From: MnTg04 sp964568075
Lineage (GTDB): Bacteria > Pseudomonadota > Gammaproteobacteria > Steroidobacterales > MnTg04
Length of the DNA: 64,000 nucleotides
Direction of reading: 5' to 3'
NCBI GenBank assembly: GCA_964568075.1
Contig: CAZMOM010000001.1
Location: 1-64,000, forward strand
A program made the translations under genes and the position numbers. Of this stretch, positions 8,926 to 18,456 are shown one piece after another; within the stretch, counting starts at the first letter, position 1; each line of letters starts with the position of its first letter. The notes under the pieces were generated by a model, which did no database searches, was not told the DNA's origin, and saw only the letters and a program-made list of their open reading frames with translations.

Positions 8926-10004
8926 CAGCCTGCCTCCCGCGTATTGGCGTAACGTTTCATCAACCGGCTCACCGGCGCAGCCAGACCAATCGGCCGCGAA
9001 GCGCCGTCGTTATACCAGACCCGGTCAGCGCTATCCATGTCTTGATCGGCAACGCCTTGCGGCGATACATCGACCAGCACCGGGTAAATCGTCATCTCGA
9101 AGTGGGTCAAAGCGTGTCTGATCTTACCGAGTTCACGGACCCTGTCCGCCCGGCATGACAGCTTTTGCCCACACCATTTGCTCGCTTCCCCGGCCTGGCC
9201 GATTTCAGGAAAACTCCAAAGACCGCCCCAGACTCCGCTGGGCGGACGCCGTTCGAGATACACCGAACCATCCGCTTGACGGGCAATCAACATCACGATC
9301 TCCTTGTGCTTTCTATGCACGGCCGGTTTTTTGCCCGGACAGGCCAGCTGCCGCCTGCTCGTCCTCGCCTTGCAGCCGCACGCGACCGGGCAGTTCGGGC
9401 AATCCGGCTGCCGCCGGCAAACCGTTGCACCCAGATCCATGATCGCCTGCGTGTACCGGCGCAGTTGCCGGTCTGGCAGATGTAGCTCCGCCAGCGCCCA
9501 TAGTTTTCCCAGCGTGTCGGCCTTTCCCGGCCAACCGTCGATTTCGTGATACCTCGCCAACACGCGCTTGGTGTTGCCGTCGAGAATGGCGAAACGCTTC
9601 CCGTGTGACAGCGCCAGGATCGCGCCCGCCGTCGAGCGGCCAATACCGGGAAGCTGCACCAGCTGATCCAGAAAAACCGGCAACTCGCCGTCATGTTGTT
9701 CCTTTACGAGCTTTGCCGCGGCGTGAAGATTCCTGGCCCGCGCGTAGTAGCCAAGCCCGGACCAAAGGTGCAGAACTTCATCTTCGTGTGCAGTCGCCAG
9801 CGATAGAATATCGGGAAACTTTTTCATGAAAGCTGCGAAGTAGGGAATAACGGTCCCGACCTGGGTCTGTTGCAGCATTATTTCGGAAACCCAGACGCGA
9901 TACGGTGTCGCATCGGTCTGCCAGGGCAGACCCTTGCGGCCGTTGCTTGCATGCCAGTCCAACAGCCGGCTGGCGAATGTGTTATCTGCCGCCAAATTAC
10001 TCAT
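8925..10004 (-). CDS. mutY: A/G-specific adenine DNA glycosylase MutY
   Basis: MutY removes adenine mispaired with 8-oxoguanine. The start is the ATG at 10004 (MSNLAADN), overlapping the stop of the upstream gene by 8 bases; a longer frame to 10085 only reads into that gene. The 359-residue protein has WVSEIMLQQTQV with the catalytic Glu, the helix-hairpin-helix LVQLPGIGRSTAGAIL, and ILDGNTKRVLAR with the catalytic Asp. The C-terminal NUDIX-like domain recognises oxoG. The iron-sulfur loop reads C-x5-C-x2-C-x5-C (VCRRQPDCPNCPVACGC), one residue shorter in the first spacing than the C-x6-C usual in E. coli and relatives. Confidence 0.95.
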   Translation of the reverse strand: MSNLAADNTFASRLLDWHASNGRKGLPWQTDATPYRVWVSEIMLQQTQVGTVIPYFAAFMKKFPDILSLATAHEDEVLHLWSGLGYYARARNLHAAAKLVKEQHDGELPVFLDQLVQLPGIGRSTAGAILALSHGKRFAILDGNTKRVLARYHEIDGWPGKADTLGKLWALAELHLPDRQLRRYTQAIMDLGATVCRRQPDCPNCPVACGCKARTSRRQLACPGKKPAVHRKHKEIVMLIARQADGSVYLERRPPSGVWGGLWSFPEIGQAGEASKWCGQKLSCRADRVRELGKIRHALTHFEMTIYPVLVDVSPQGVADQDMDSADRVWYNDGASRPIGLAAPVSRLMKRYANTREAG

Positions 10005-10605
10005 CGACCGACCGGCGCTTGCGTTTGATCGGCGGCGGTTCGTCGGCGTCCATCCCGCCCGCGACACGTGCATAATACTCGACACGCAAAATCACACGCC
10101 GGCCGCCTTCCCGCATCATTTTTTTGATCATCATCGACCCAAAGACCGGCGGCACCCAGAAAGCGGGGTCGAGTTCCTGACGATATTTGATGAGCGTGCC
10201 GCAATTCTGCTCACTCAAGTGCCACTCGGATAGCCCGTGGACGACATTACTTCGTTCCGGTATGGCGATGGCGGTAATATGGTGGAGCGGCTCCAGCTCT
10301 AGCCGCTCGACTTTTTCAATTTTCCCGCAGAACAAAAAGACGCATTTTTTGATCAGCGTATAAACGAGCGGTGTTCCGTCTTCGGCAGGTTCCAGAATTC
10401 GGGTCTCGACAACGGCGCTCGTCAGGCGGCCCAGATTGTTGTAGTCGACTAGTACATCGTAAACCTGGTCCATCGGTGCATCGATATACCCGACCAGGTC
10501 GATCGTGAAAACGCCGCCCTCCTTCCGAACATCAAGTTTGTGGATATCGACTGCGCTCGCCGAAAACGCACAAAAAGCAAGTAATGTCAGAAAAAGATTT
10601 TTCAT
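9997..10605 (-). CDS. Secreted SRPBCC/START-fold (polyketide cyclase-like) protein
   Basis: The 202-residue protein has a signal peptide (MKNLFLTLLAFCAFSASA), so it should be periplasmic. The body fits the SRPBCC lipid-binding fold: GYIDAPMDQVYDVLVDYNNL at the N-terminus, a central beta sheet, and a C-terminal amphipathic helix. The tail is basic (IKRKRRSVDE). Its ATG overlaps the AsmA stop (ATGA), which places it in an operon with an envelope-biogenesis protein. Lipid or quinone binding is the likely role, but no substrate can be named. Confidence 0.75.
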   Translation of the reverse strand: MKNLFLTLLAFCAFSASAVDIHKLDVRKEGGVFTIDLVGYIDAPMDQVYDVLVDYNNLGRLTSAVVETRILEPAEDGTPLVYTLIKKCVFLFCGKIEKVERLELEPLHHITAIAIPERSNVVHGLSEWHLSEQNCGTLIKYRQELDPAFWVPPVFGSMMIKKMMREGGRRVILRVEYYARVAGGMDADEPPPIKRKRRSVDE

Positions 10606-12779
10606 CCGCCACCAAAGAGATCTTTAAGTTTGTCTTCGATTTTTTCCTTGAGCTCTTCCTCCGGCGACTGCGGCTCTTCTTCCGCGGGCGCCGGTTCCTC
10701 GTCGGTCGCCGGTTCCTCGGGCTCCTGGGCCGGTGGGGCAAGCAATCTTCCAAGACCGAGTTTTTCGAGTAGCTTTTCTTTGACCCGCTCTTTGGCTTCT
10801 TCCTTTAACAGCAACGCAAAATCGGGCTGGACGCTCGGGTCATCGAGTGAACCGGTTATTTTCAGGGGCAGGCGTTTGCCCGCCAGGTCGCCGGTCAATG
10901 CGTCGTTCTGCAGCTCCGGGTCGCTACGGATCAACGCCATTAAACTCATGTCTATCGTCGAGTCGGCCAGGTCAACGCTGCCGCCGCCAGTCACGCGCAG
11001 GAACGGTAATTCGGCGACCAGGTCGTCGGTCATCATAACGCCACCGCTGACCGTCGCGGTCGCCCGCATCCGCGAAAACAAGGTACGGTTTTCTGTTGGC
11101 GCGGCGGGCGCTTCCTGGCGTTTAAACACCGCCAGCGCCTTCCTGATTTCATACCACAGGTTGGTCCCTTCCCAGGCGCCGTCGATCAAAGCCAACGCAA
11201 TATCGCCTTTGAGGTTTCGCGTGACTTCTCCCGTTGTCCGGCCTTTTCCGCTAAGCCGGGCATGACCGTTTGCGGTGCCGGACAGCGGCGCACCGTTGAA
11301 CAAATCGGCTGCCATTTCCGCAAACTGAATGCCGCTGATGTTCTCATCGATCGACAGGACCGGGACATCCCCGGACCCATCCATACGGATATCGCCGTCG
11401 TATGTGCCGCCGTAGAACTTTGCCGACAATGGATGCAGCCGTAAACGATTCCGCTCGACGCGCACTCCGGCCTGCAGGTCGGTAAAGGTCATGCCGGCCG
11501 ACAAAACGGTCCCGATCCGGAAACGTCCGTTAACATCCAGCCCTTCCAGAAGGTCGACCGGCAGTTCAATATCAACAATCCTGGCTGCCGACGACTCCTC
11601 GTCGGTGTCCGCGCTCGGCTCGAGATAGCGATCGAGTTCGATCCGATCGAGAACCAGATCAAAGCTCACCGCCGGCGCGTCGAAATTCCGAACACTCATT
11701 TCGCCTGTTAACTGGCTTTGATCCATCCGCATATCCAGGTTGCTGAAGGTCAGTTTGTCAGTGTCCCCGCCAAAATTCGTCGACAGCCTTGCGCGGGTCA
11801 GAACGTCCGGGTCGGCCGTTACCGGAACCTCGATGCGCAGCTTCTTAAATACCTCACGCGGCGAAAAATCGCTGACTTCTATTTGTCCTCGATACCGCGG
11901 GGCATCGACTATATTGCTCGCCGCTAGATCACCCGTAAGATCAAGACCCATTGTCTTCATGCTGTAGAACGCGGATTCCAGCGTTTGTGCCGAGAGGTCC
12001 ATCTTGAGTTCAGGTGTATTGAAATAAATCTGCTGCCGCCCGTCGGGCAAATCCGGCGCGGCAACATCTGCCTGCAACGAAAGATCGGTGAAATCGAAAC
12101 GACTGTCTTCCAGATCGAGGCTGAGGGTCGTCTTTATCTCGACCGCGGCGCTGCGACCTTCGATCTGATCATCCAACTTCATGTTCATTTCCAGACTGAC
12201 CGGCTCACCGCTACCCAGCGCGCCCGACTCCAGGAAAAAATCACTCAGCGTGTAATGCGCCCCCGCTGCGGCATCCTTGTAGTCAATCTGTGCACCACGG
12301 ATACGAAGTCCGGCGATACCCTGACTGTCAAAGACGCCGGGTTCCTCGTCCTCAATCCGGGAATCGTCCTCGTCCTCTGAGATCAGGTCCTGCCAATTGC
12401 TGTGACCGTTCGTCTTGATTTCGAGATTCAGCGCCAGGCCGTCAAGCGTGACCATGCCCACTTCGATCCTTTTGCTTAGCAAGGGAAGCAGTCTGACACC
12501 AAGCCTTGCCTGATCGATACTGGCAAAGGATTTCTCCGGAAATCCCGGGGCATTGCCGAGGCTCAGCTCATTCACTTCCACCGCCAGCCACGGAAACACC
12601 GAAAAATTCAAATCGCCGTTAATCGATAATTGGCGATTGGTCTTTTCCATCACGACATCGGCCAGTTTTTGTTTGAGGTCGTCTTTATCAAACAGTATGG
12701 GCAGGAGCAGCGCCATAAGAATCAGAAACAGGATCAGGCCTGCGAAAAGGCCACCCAGAATTTTCATTATGCGTAACAT
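10602..12779 (-). CDS. AsmA family envelope protein
   Basis: The chosen start is the ATG at 12779 (MLRIMKILGGLFAG), preceded by an AGAG-type ribosome site; a longer frame to 12863 adds an unlikely leader. The 725-residue protein has an N-terminal membrane anchor (about residues 5-30) followed by a long periplasmic beta-rich body. The family N-terminal motif is visible (NRQLSINGDLNFSVFPWLA), and the C-terminal AsmA module has LRGDPELQ-like repeats. It ends in a Glu/Pro-rich segment and a short amphipathic helix. AsmA/TAM-like proteins are thought to bridge lipids between membranes; the substrate here is unknown. Confidence 0.88.
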   Translation of the reverse strand: MLRIMKILGGLFAGLILFLILMALLLPILFDKDDLKQKLADVVMEKTNRQLSINGDLNFSVFPWLAVEVNELSLGNAPGFPEKSFASIDQARLGVRLLPLLSKRIEVGMVTLDGLALNLEIKTNGHSNWQDLISEDEDDSRIEDEEPGVFDSQGIAGLRIRGAQIDYKDAAAGAHYTLSDFFLESGALGSGEPVSLEMNMKLDDQIEGRSAAVEIKTTLSLDLEDSRFDFTDLSLQADVAAPDLPDGRQQIYFNTPELKMDLSAQTLESAFYSMKTMGLDLTGDLAASNIVDAPRYRGQIEVSDFSPREVFKKLRIEVPVTADPDVLTRARLSTNFGGDTDKLTFSNLDMRMDQSQLTGEMSVRNFDAPAVSFDLVLDRIELDRYLEPSADTDEESSAARIVDIELPVDLLEGLDVNGRFRIGTVLSAGMTFTDLQAGVRVERNRLRLHPLSAKFYGGTYDGDIRMDGSGDVPVLSIDENISGIQFAEMAADLFNGAPLSGTANGHARLSGKGRTTGEVTRNLKGDIALALIDGAWEGTNLWYEIRKALAVFKRQEAPAAPTENRTLFSRMRATATVSGGVMMTDDLVAELPFLRVTGGGSVDLADSTIDMSLMALIRSDPELQNDALTGDLAGKRLPLKITGSLDDPSVQPDFALLLKEEAKERVKEKLLEKLGLGRLLAPPAQEPEEPATDEEPAPAEEEPQSPEEELKEKIEDKLKDLFGGG

Positions 12780-12923
12780 GATCGGATCTCTTTCAGTTTG
12801 GATTCGCGGGCGCAATAGAGGTTTCAATCGAATACGTAGATTATGGTACAGCGAGGCAGCCAAAAGGTGGGACGATTGGCTAATATTCCCTGCGGAACCT
12901 ATGCCGCTGGCCTGGCAGCCCGG

Positions 12924-14744
12924 TCAGGTGCAGCTGATGCCGTCGACCCCGGCCCGGCACATCTCGGACCAGCCATAGCGGTGCCAGTAATCCACGAGGC
13001 CAATCGAATCCAGAATTTCAGGAAAACCGGCCTGGGCCCTGAGCGCGGCACCCTCAGGCGACCACAACATCTGCAGGTCAAGTTTTTTCGGGTCGGACTC
13101 GACGATCCGCCTGGCCGTAATCAGCGCACGCCCTGGATCACCGAAATAGACATACATTCTTAACTGCTCTCGCAACGGCACTTCGTCACCCGCCTGGTTG
13201 ACCCGCTGCAAGAGCTCCGCGGCGGCGGCCGGATCTGTAATCGCCTGGATGGATATGCGAATAAACTCACTCTGCTGCTCATGGCCCTGGACCGAAGAGA
13301 TGGTCCCAAATAAGCGCTGGGCCTCTTCCAGCTCTCCCCGCCGCACATGGATCAGAACGCGTGGCATCATGTCGACATTCGCCGCAAGCCCGAGGCGATC
13401 CGCTTCCTCGCTGTAATGCAGGGCTTTTTCATTGTCTGCCAGTGTCAGGTACACACTGGCGAGATGACTGTTGATAATCGGTGAGTCCGGCTCCAGCCTT
13501 TGGGCTTCCAGGGCCTGCTCCAACGCCTCCTGCAGGCGGCCTGTGCGCACCAGCAAGTACGAATACCACTGGTGGGTGGTCGCGTCATTGGGATCGAGCG
13601 AAATCGCGTTGTAAAAATCGGACTCCGCATCCGACCAGTTCAGGTGCTCCACATTGATCAGCGCGAGCACCGAGTGTGCTTCCGCCAGCGTCGGGTCAAG
13701 CGCCAGCGCCTTGTAAACCGCCTCCCGCGCCAGCTTCTGACCCTCCTCCTCGGGAAGATCCGAATAACCGGCAAGCACGACATAGGCTGCAGCAAGCCCC
13801 GATGCGGCGCGGGCATAACTGGGGTCCAGTGCGAGCGCCTTCTGGAACAGCTCGATGCTGTCGGTCAGGGAACGCTCGCCACGCTGGCGCCATTTGTGAC
13901 GCGCCTCCAGATAATACTGGTATGCCTGCAAATCGCCCGTCGGCGGTGCATTCAAGGTGGCAGCCAGCACCGGCGGCTCTTCGCCGACCAGCTGGATTTT
14001 CAGCGCATCGACAATCTTTCGTGAGATATCGTCCTGTACCTCGAAAATATCCTTGAGCTCGCGGTTATAGGTCTCCGACCACAGATGGAATCCGTTGCTG
14101 ACGTCTATCAACTGCGCGGTAATCCTGATCCGGTCGTCGCCAGACCAACGCACGCTGCCCTCCAGCACCGTGGCTACACCCAGGTTTCTGCCCACCTCGC
14201 GCGCGTCCACCGATTCGCCGCGATAAACGAACGACGAGGTCCTCGCCGTAACCTGCAGGTTGGGGATTTTGGCGAGGAGGTTGAGCAACTCTTCAGATAT
14301 CCCGTCGCTGAAATAATCATTTCCGGGATCGTTACTCATGTTTTCGAAGGGCAAGACAGCGATGGAGTTCGGCTGGTCGTCCGCGATCCAGTTATAGCCT
14401 TTCAGGCCGAAGTGATACAGCGCCAGCGTCAGCAGCGCGGTTGCCGTGATCAGCAGTCCTGTGTATAGAGCGCGGCCGCGGCCGCTATCCATCTCACGCT
14501 GGCTGTCAGACACTATAGCCGTACGAACGATCCCGCCGGCCCCGACATCGAATATCCAGGCTAGGATCATTGCAATGGGAAAACCGGTGATTAACAGGAC
14601 CACCACAAATGTGATGGCCCAGTCCGGCACGAACAAGGCCGGGAAAACCGTGGCAGAGACTTCAGTTATGAGCCAGGCGGCGAAGCCGTACATGGCAGCG
14701 ACGCGAAATACCCGCCGTCGTTTGAGTTCTGCCATCAGGGCCAT
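12924..14744 (-). CDS. Membrane-anchored FlgO/TolB-N-like TPR protein
   Basis: The 606-residue protein begins ELKRRRVFRVAAMYGFAAWL, a start shared by a large gammaproteobacterial TPR family. It has three membrane helices (about 14-38, 43-65, 92-115). A TolB-N/FlgO-like domain follows (about 127-250, SIAVLPFENMSNDPGNDYFS), then about eight TPR units to the C-terminus. Related proteins often carry an N-terminal cyclase or DNA-binding domain, which is absent here. The role is probably scaffold or sensor. Start choice is uncertain between 14744 and 14735. It lies 84 bases after the DUF4097 gene and may be read with the sigma operon. Confidence 0.78.
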   Translation of the reverse strand: MALMAELKRRRVFRVAAMYGFAAWLITEVSATVFPALFVPDWAITFVVVLLITGFPIAMILAWIFDVGAGGIVRTAIVSDSQREMDSGRGRALYTGLLITATALLTLALYHFGLKGYNWIADDQPNSIAVLPFENMSNDPGNDYFSDGISEELLNLLAKIPNLQVTARTSSFVYRGESVDAREVGRNLGVATVLEGSVRWSGDDRIRITAQLIDVSNGFHLWSETYNRELKDIFEVQDDISRKIVDALKIQLVGEEPPVLAATLNAPPTGDLQAYQYYLEARHKWRQRGERSLTDSIELFQKALALDPSYARAASGLAAAYVVLAGYSDLPEEEGQKLAREAVYKALALDPTLAEAHSVLALINVEHLNWSDAESDFYNAISLDPNDATTHQWYSYLLVRTGRLQEALEQALEAQRLEPDSPIINSHLASVYLTLADNEKALHYSEEADRLGLAANVDMMPRVLIHVRRGELEEAQRLFGTISSVQGHEQQSEFIRISIQAITDPAAAAELLQRVNQAGDEVPLREQLRMYVYFGDPGRALITARRIVESDPKKLDLQMLWSPEGAALRAQAGFPEILDSIGLVDYWHRYGWSEMCRAGVDGISCT

Positions 14745-14828
14745 CGGGTACCACCAATACGATAAGGACTTTCATGACTATTATTGCACGAACCGCGTCG
14801 TATACCGGCTAACGGAAAGTCAAACGTT

Positions 14829-15722
14829 TCAATCCGTACACAGGCTTACGTCGCCATTCAGTGTATTGATGCGAATCTCGCCATTTCCGTCGCCTTCGGT
14901 AAATTCAAGTTCGCGCCCGGGACCATATCGTCTTGTCCGGATCGGTTCCGGGCCGAAACAGTTATCGATTTCACCGTTAAAGGTTTCAATTTCGACCTCG
15001 GCGTTCACCGGGCCATCCAGCACGATAAAGACATCACCATTGATGGTCTCGACCATCAGTTTGGCACCCTTGGTCATTTTCCCTGAAATATCCATGTCGC
15101 CCGAGGTCGAGCGAACGCGCGCACGGTTGATATCATCGAGTTCGAGTTCGAAATCGCCGCTGACCGACTGAGCCTCTATTTCGCCGGATACATCTTCGAT
15201 CTCCACATCTCCGCTGATCAGATTGATCGTTACCAGCGTGTCCTTCCCGTTGCCTTTTACCGTCGCGTCACCGCTGATGGAGCGGATCTCAAGGTCATTT
15301 TCCCAGATCTCTGTATCAACCTCTCCACTGACGCTTTGCAGGTGCTGCTCGCCATGCACATCTTCTACCTCAATGTCGGCGCTTACCGTCACGACCTTTA
15401 TTTCGCTGTCGAGAGGCAGCCAGATCTCAAGATCCGTATCGTCGACCCGGCCGTACCTGCCGTGCCTGCCTCCTTCGATCTCCACCCGGATTTCAATGTT
15501 TGATCCGTCGCGCTCAAAGACCAGCTCCTCGGTACCCCTGCCCAGCTCGCCGGTCACCCTGACTTTCTTCGATTTCCAGCCGTGGATAACAACGGATCCG
15601 GCCACGTTCGAAACGAGCACCTTACCATTGGCATCCGCATCCAGGGTCCTGTCAATATCCTCGCCCGCCAGTGCGGCCGAAGACAACGCCAGTCCGGCTA
15701 GCAGCAGCATCCACTTGTTCAT
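14829..15722 (-). CDS. Secreted DUF4097-type beta-helix protein
   Basis: The 297-residue protein has a signal peptide (MNKWMLLLAGLALSSAALA) and then a regular series of short beta repeats: VLVSNVAGSVVIHG, VVTVSADIEVEDVHG, LQSVSGEVDTEIW, IRSISGDATVKG, INLISGDVEIEDVSG and VRSTSGDMDISG. The recurrent S-G-D/E turn is characteristic of DUF4097. It overlaps the anti-sigma gene by four bases (ATGA), so it is part of the ECF operon. Such proteins are probably exported structural or sensory products of envelope-stress regulons; no biochemical activity is known to me. Confidence 0.82.
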   Translation of the reverse strand: MNKWMLLLAGLALSSAALAGEDIDRTLDADANGKVLVSNVAGSVVIHGWKSKKVRVTGELGRGTEELVFERDGSNIEIRVEIEGGRHGRYGRVDDTDLEIWLPLDSEIKVVTVSADIEVEDVHGEQHLQSVSGEVDTEIWENDLEIRSISGDATVKGNGKDTLVTINLISGDVEIEDVSGEIEAQSVSGDFELELDDINRARVRSTSGDMDISGKMTKGAKLMVETINGDVFIVLDGPVNAEVEIETFNGEIDNCFGPEPIRTRRYGPGRELEFTEGDGNGEIRINTLNGDVSLCTD

Positions 15723-16345
15723 ATTTCGGTCCTTTTCTCTGTCCGTTGGGCCTTCATGGCCGCGGTCATCTGATTTAAATCGTCAAGTAAAGTCAGTTCT
15801 CTTTGATACATCGCCAGCAGCAACTGTTGAAGAAGGACATTGCCGGGGTCGCCGGTCAGCTCCATGCTGATGTCCTTCAGCGCATCGTGAATAACCTTTA
15901 TGTCTCCGGCTACCTTCTTCTGCGTCTCCTCAGGCAACAACAGAATCTGTTCTTCCAGCGCCTGGACCAGTTCCGCCCGGTCCTGCAAATATCGCGCCCC
16001 GGGCACGCGGGTTTCATCGTAGCTTGCGGGCAATATCACCGGACCGACAAGTGCCGAGAATGGTTTGCCAGCGGCGATCAATGCCCGGTCGGTCGACCCC
16101 CGGCCCATCCACCACGCCGTCGCCAGCGATGACACCGCCACTAAAGACGCAGCCAGCGCAAGCCTCACCAGAAGCGGCCGACCGCTGTTTGAACGGCTGG
16201 TCCGCCGATCTGCGTCGTCGCCATTCGCTATCGCCTCGGCGATGCCCGGCCAAAGTTCGCGACCCGGTGCAAGCTCGCGTGGCAGTTCAGCCAGCGCCTT
16301 GTCCAGTCGGGAATCAGCGTTGTCGTCTGTTTGTCGTGTATTCAT
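15719..16345 (-). CDS. Putative anti-sigma factor (membrane protein)
   Basis: The 208-residue protein has a cytoplasmic N-terminus (residues 1-55), one membrane helix (about 58-80, LLVRLALAASLVAVSSLATAW), and a periplasmic helical domain rich in Glu, Leu and Gln. It starts one base after the stop of the ECF sigma gene, the standard place for the cognate anti-sigma. A clear zinc (H-x3-C-x2-C) motif is absent, so the sigma contact must be of the non-ZAS type. The call rests on topology and position. Confidence 0.7.
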   Translation of the reverse strand: MNTRQTDDNADSRLDKALAELPRELAPGRELWPGIAEAIANGDDADRRTSRSNSGRPLLVRLALAASLVAVSSLATAWWMGRGSTDRALIAAGKPFSALVGPVILPASYDETRVPGARYLQDRAELVQALEEQILLLPEETQKKVAGDIKVIHDALKDISMELTGDPGNVLLQQLLLAMYQRELTLLDDLNQMTAAMKAQRTEKRTEI

Positions 16346-16346
16346 C

Positions 16347-16883
16347 TCACCGATCCATCTGATCTTTCAGTAGTCGTCTCGCCCTGTGCAGTTGGGCCTT
16401 GCTTGTCCCCGTCGCGATTCCCAGCATGCCGGCCGTCTCCTCATGACTGTAGCCATATACACCGCAGAGCAACAAAACGTCCCTGGCTCCTGCCGGCAAT
16501 CTGGCGATCGCGTTTTCGAGATCGAACTCCTGACCATCTGACGCAGGCTCTGATCTCTCTTTGAACTCGCCCGCCAGTACCTCGAGGTGTGCGCCCTGAC
16601 GCTGACTGCTGCGTTTTTGCCCGAGAACCTGGTTAACCGCTATGCGGTGCAGCCAGGTCCCGAACGCGCTCTGCCCTCGGAACCCGGACAATTTGCTCCA
16701 GGCCTTGATAAACGCTTCCTGGACACAATCGTCCGCCAGTGCAGGCTGCCCGGTCATTCGCAGACACAAGGCAAATACCCGGCCAACATGCTGACGATAA
16801 AGCGTCTCGAAGGCAGCTACATCGCCTTGTTGAGCCCGACCGACCAGGTTTTGTTCATCCAGTCTCGGATCAGGCTCTGTCAT
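16347..16883 (-). CDS. ECF-type RNA polymerase sigma factor
   Basis: A 178-residue sigma-70 family protein with regions 2 and 4 only. Region 2 reads DVAAFETLYRQHVGRVFALC, then DDCVQEAFIKAWSKLSGFRG and FGTWLHRIAVNQ. Region 4 reads LPAGARDVLLLCGVYGYSHEETAGMLGI followed by SKAQLHRARRLL. The ATG at 16883 (MTEPDPRLDE) is preferred; an upstream in-frame ATG at 16910 adds an atypical leader. Together with the anti-sigma and DUF4097 genes it forms a three-gene operon of the envelope-response type. Confidence 0.92.
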   Translation of the reverse strand: MTEPDPRLDEQNLVGRAQQGDVAAFETLYRQHVGRVFALCLRMTGQPALADDCVQEAFIKAWSKLSGFRGQSAFGTWLHRIAVNQVLGQKRSSQRQGAHLEVLAGEFKERSEPASDGQEFDLENAIARLPAGARDVLLLCGVYGYSHEETAGMLGIATGTSKAQLHRARRLLKDQMDR

Positions 16884-16992
16884 CGATGCGGCCGCAAAAC
16901 AGGCATCCATAAACTCTCCAGCATCGGTATCTTGTTCCTTCGACGCCTGGAGACATGCATGGGTTTAAAGAGCGGTATGAGTCGGGATTAAG

Positions 16993-17002
16993 NNNNNNNN
17001 NN
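16993..17002. other. Assembly gap (10 N) between duplicated ends
   Basis: Ten N lie between two copies of GGGATTAAG (16984-16992 and 17003-17011). The duplication suggests two overlapping contig ends joined without merging, so the gap may contain no missing sequence. It lies between genes. Confidence 0.9.
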
Positions 17003-17061
17003 GGGATTAAGTAAAATCAGTGTTTGCGAAGATTGTGTGTCCCTGGCGGACAAAGCCTCGC

Positions 17062-18276
17062 TCAACCTGCCATCGACCATTGCTCGCGAATCTTCTTCTC
17101 TTGTTCTTCAACATGTTTTGTCCAGCGGGCAAGAAAACGATACGCGCGGTCTTTTGGCAGCGGCTTGCAGACGTAATATCCCTGGGCAATATCGCAGCCG
17201 ACGGATCGCAGAAACGCCAGCGTCGGCTCGGACTCCACGCCCTCCGCACAAACGTTCAACCCCAGTGCATGGGCCAGATTGACGACCGCTGCGACAATCG
17301 CGCGGGCCTCCTCACTGCGCCGTACTTCGAGAATAAAACTGGTATCGACCTTGACCTCGGAAAAGGGCATCCGGTACAGCATCAGCAACGGCGACGATGC
17401 GGTGCCAAAATCATCGAGACAAAGCTCCACGCCTTTTTCACGCAAGCGATTAAGCATGGCCAGGCTTTCTTCGGCATCGGTCATCGCCGATGTCTCGGAT
17501 AACTCCAGCATCAGCCGGTCCGCCGGCACCTCATAGCGTGCCAGCATTTCCTCAACCATATCCGGGAATTCATCATCGGCGAGCTGGGTGGCGGATACGT
17601 TCACACCGATAACGACTTCCTCTCCCTTTTCCGCCCACTCGGCGTTGGCCTCCATCGCCTGCTGGACGACGAATTTGGACAACTCACTGGAGAGGCCGAG
17701 TTCCTCCGCTTTCGCGAGAAACGAGCCTGGCATCATCAGCCCCTGCACAGGGTGTTGCCAGCGTAAAAATGCTTCGGCGCCACACATATAAATCGGCCCG
17801 GTCAGGCGCAACCTCGCCTTCGGCTGGTAATGCAGCACCATCTGACCATCGTCGATGGCGCTCTGGATCATTTCGCGGGTCAGTCGCATATCGCCGCCTG
17901 GAACCGCGGTTAACAGCGTTTCCAGGTCCTCCAGCATGATCGGCTTGGTCAGACAACCAGCCATTCTCAACCCGAGGCTGCGGCCGAGTTTTTCCGCCGA
18001 TTTCAGGACCCTGTCATCCAACCCACTGATCACCAGTATTGCCGCCTGGCACTCTTCATCCGCCAGGTAACGAATCAACTCGATCCCATCGGCGTCCGGC
18101 ATCTGCAGATCCATCACGATAAAGCTTGGGTCGAATTCCTGCACCGCACGTCGGAACTGGCTGGCATCGCCGGTCAGCTTGACCTCGAAATCCTGCCCGC
18201 GCGCGACCTCTCCGATAAATCGCAGAATCTCCGCCTCATCATCTATTACCAACAGACGTTTTTCGGGGGCACCCAA
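17062..18276 (-). CDS. Response regulator with EAL (c-di-GMP phosphodiesterase) domain
   Basis: The 404-residue protein has a receiver domain (residues 6-125; phospho-acceptor Asp56 in VMDLQMP, acidic pocket IDDE, Lys111 in LTKP) followed by an EAL domain (about 135-385). The EAL signature is EAF (168-170). The other catalytic positions look intact: NVSATQL, ELSET, DDFG (288-291), KVD, AEGVE and QGYYVCKP. A functional phosphodiesterase controlled by phosphorylation is therefore plausible. It follows kinase and regulator genes on the same strand; its kinase could be either of them. Confidence 0.9.
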   Translation of the reverse strand: MGAPEKRLLVIDDEAEILRFIGEVARGQDFEVKLTGDASQFRRAVQEFDPSFIVMDLQMPDADGIELIRYLADEECQAAILVISGLDDRVLKSAEKLGRSLGLRMAGCLTKPIMLEDLETLLTAVPGGDMRLTREMIQSAIDDGQMVLHYQPKARLRLTGPIYMCGAEAFLRWQHPVQGLMMPGSFLAKAEELGLSSELSKFVVQQAMEANAEWAEKGEEVVIGVNVSATQLADDEFPDMVEEMLARYEVPADRLMLELSETSAMTDAEESLAMLNRLREKGVELCLDDFGTASSPLLMLYRMPFSEVKVDTSFILEVRRSEEARAIVAAVVNLAHALGLNVCAEGVESEPTLAFLRSVGCDIAQGYYVCKPLPKDRAYRFLARWTKHVEEQEKKIREQWSMAG

Positions 18277-18456
18277 GTCATCTCCCGCTGTTTACCGACC
18301 GTGTATCTAAGCTAAGCGCAGCGCCGTAGAAAGTGCAAGGTATTCGGCGCATTTTGAAAGACATATCCATTATGGCAAGGGCGAATATCGCAGACTGCTG
18401 CTGTCTGGCGCCGAAGGCTATCCAGCGCCTGACAGGTTGGCTTAGGTACAAGCACA

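Noticed and set aside
16884..16992. An autoregulated ECF promoter (GGAAC/GTCT type) upstream of the sigma gene
   Set aside because: A GGAAC string is present, but no matching -10 element lies at the right distance.
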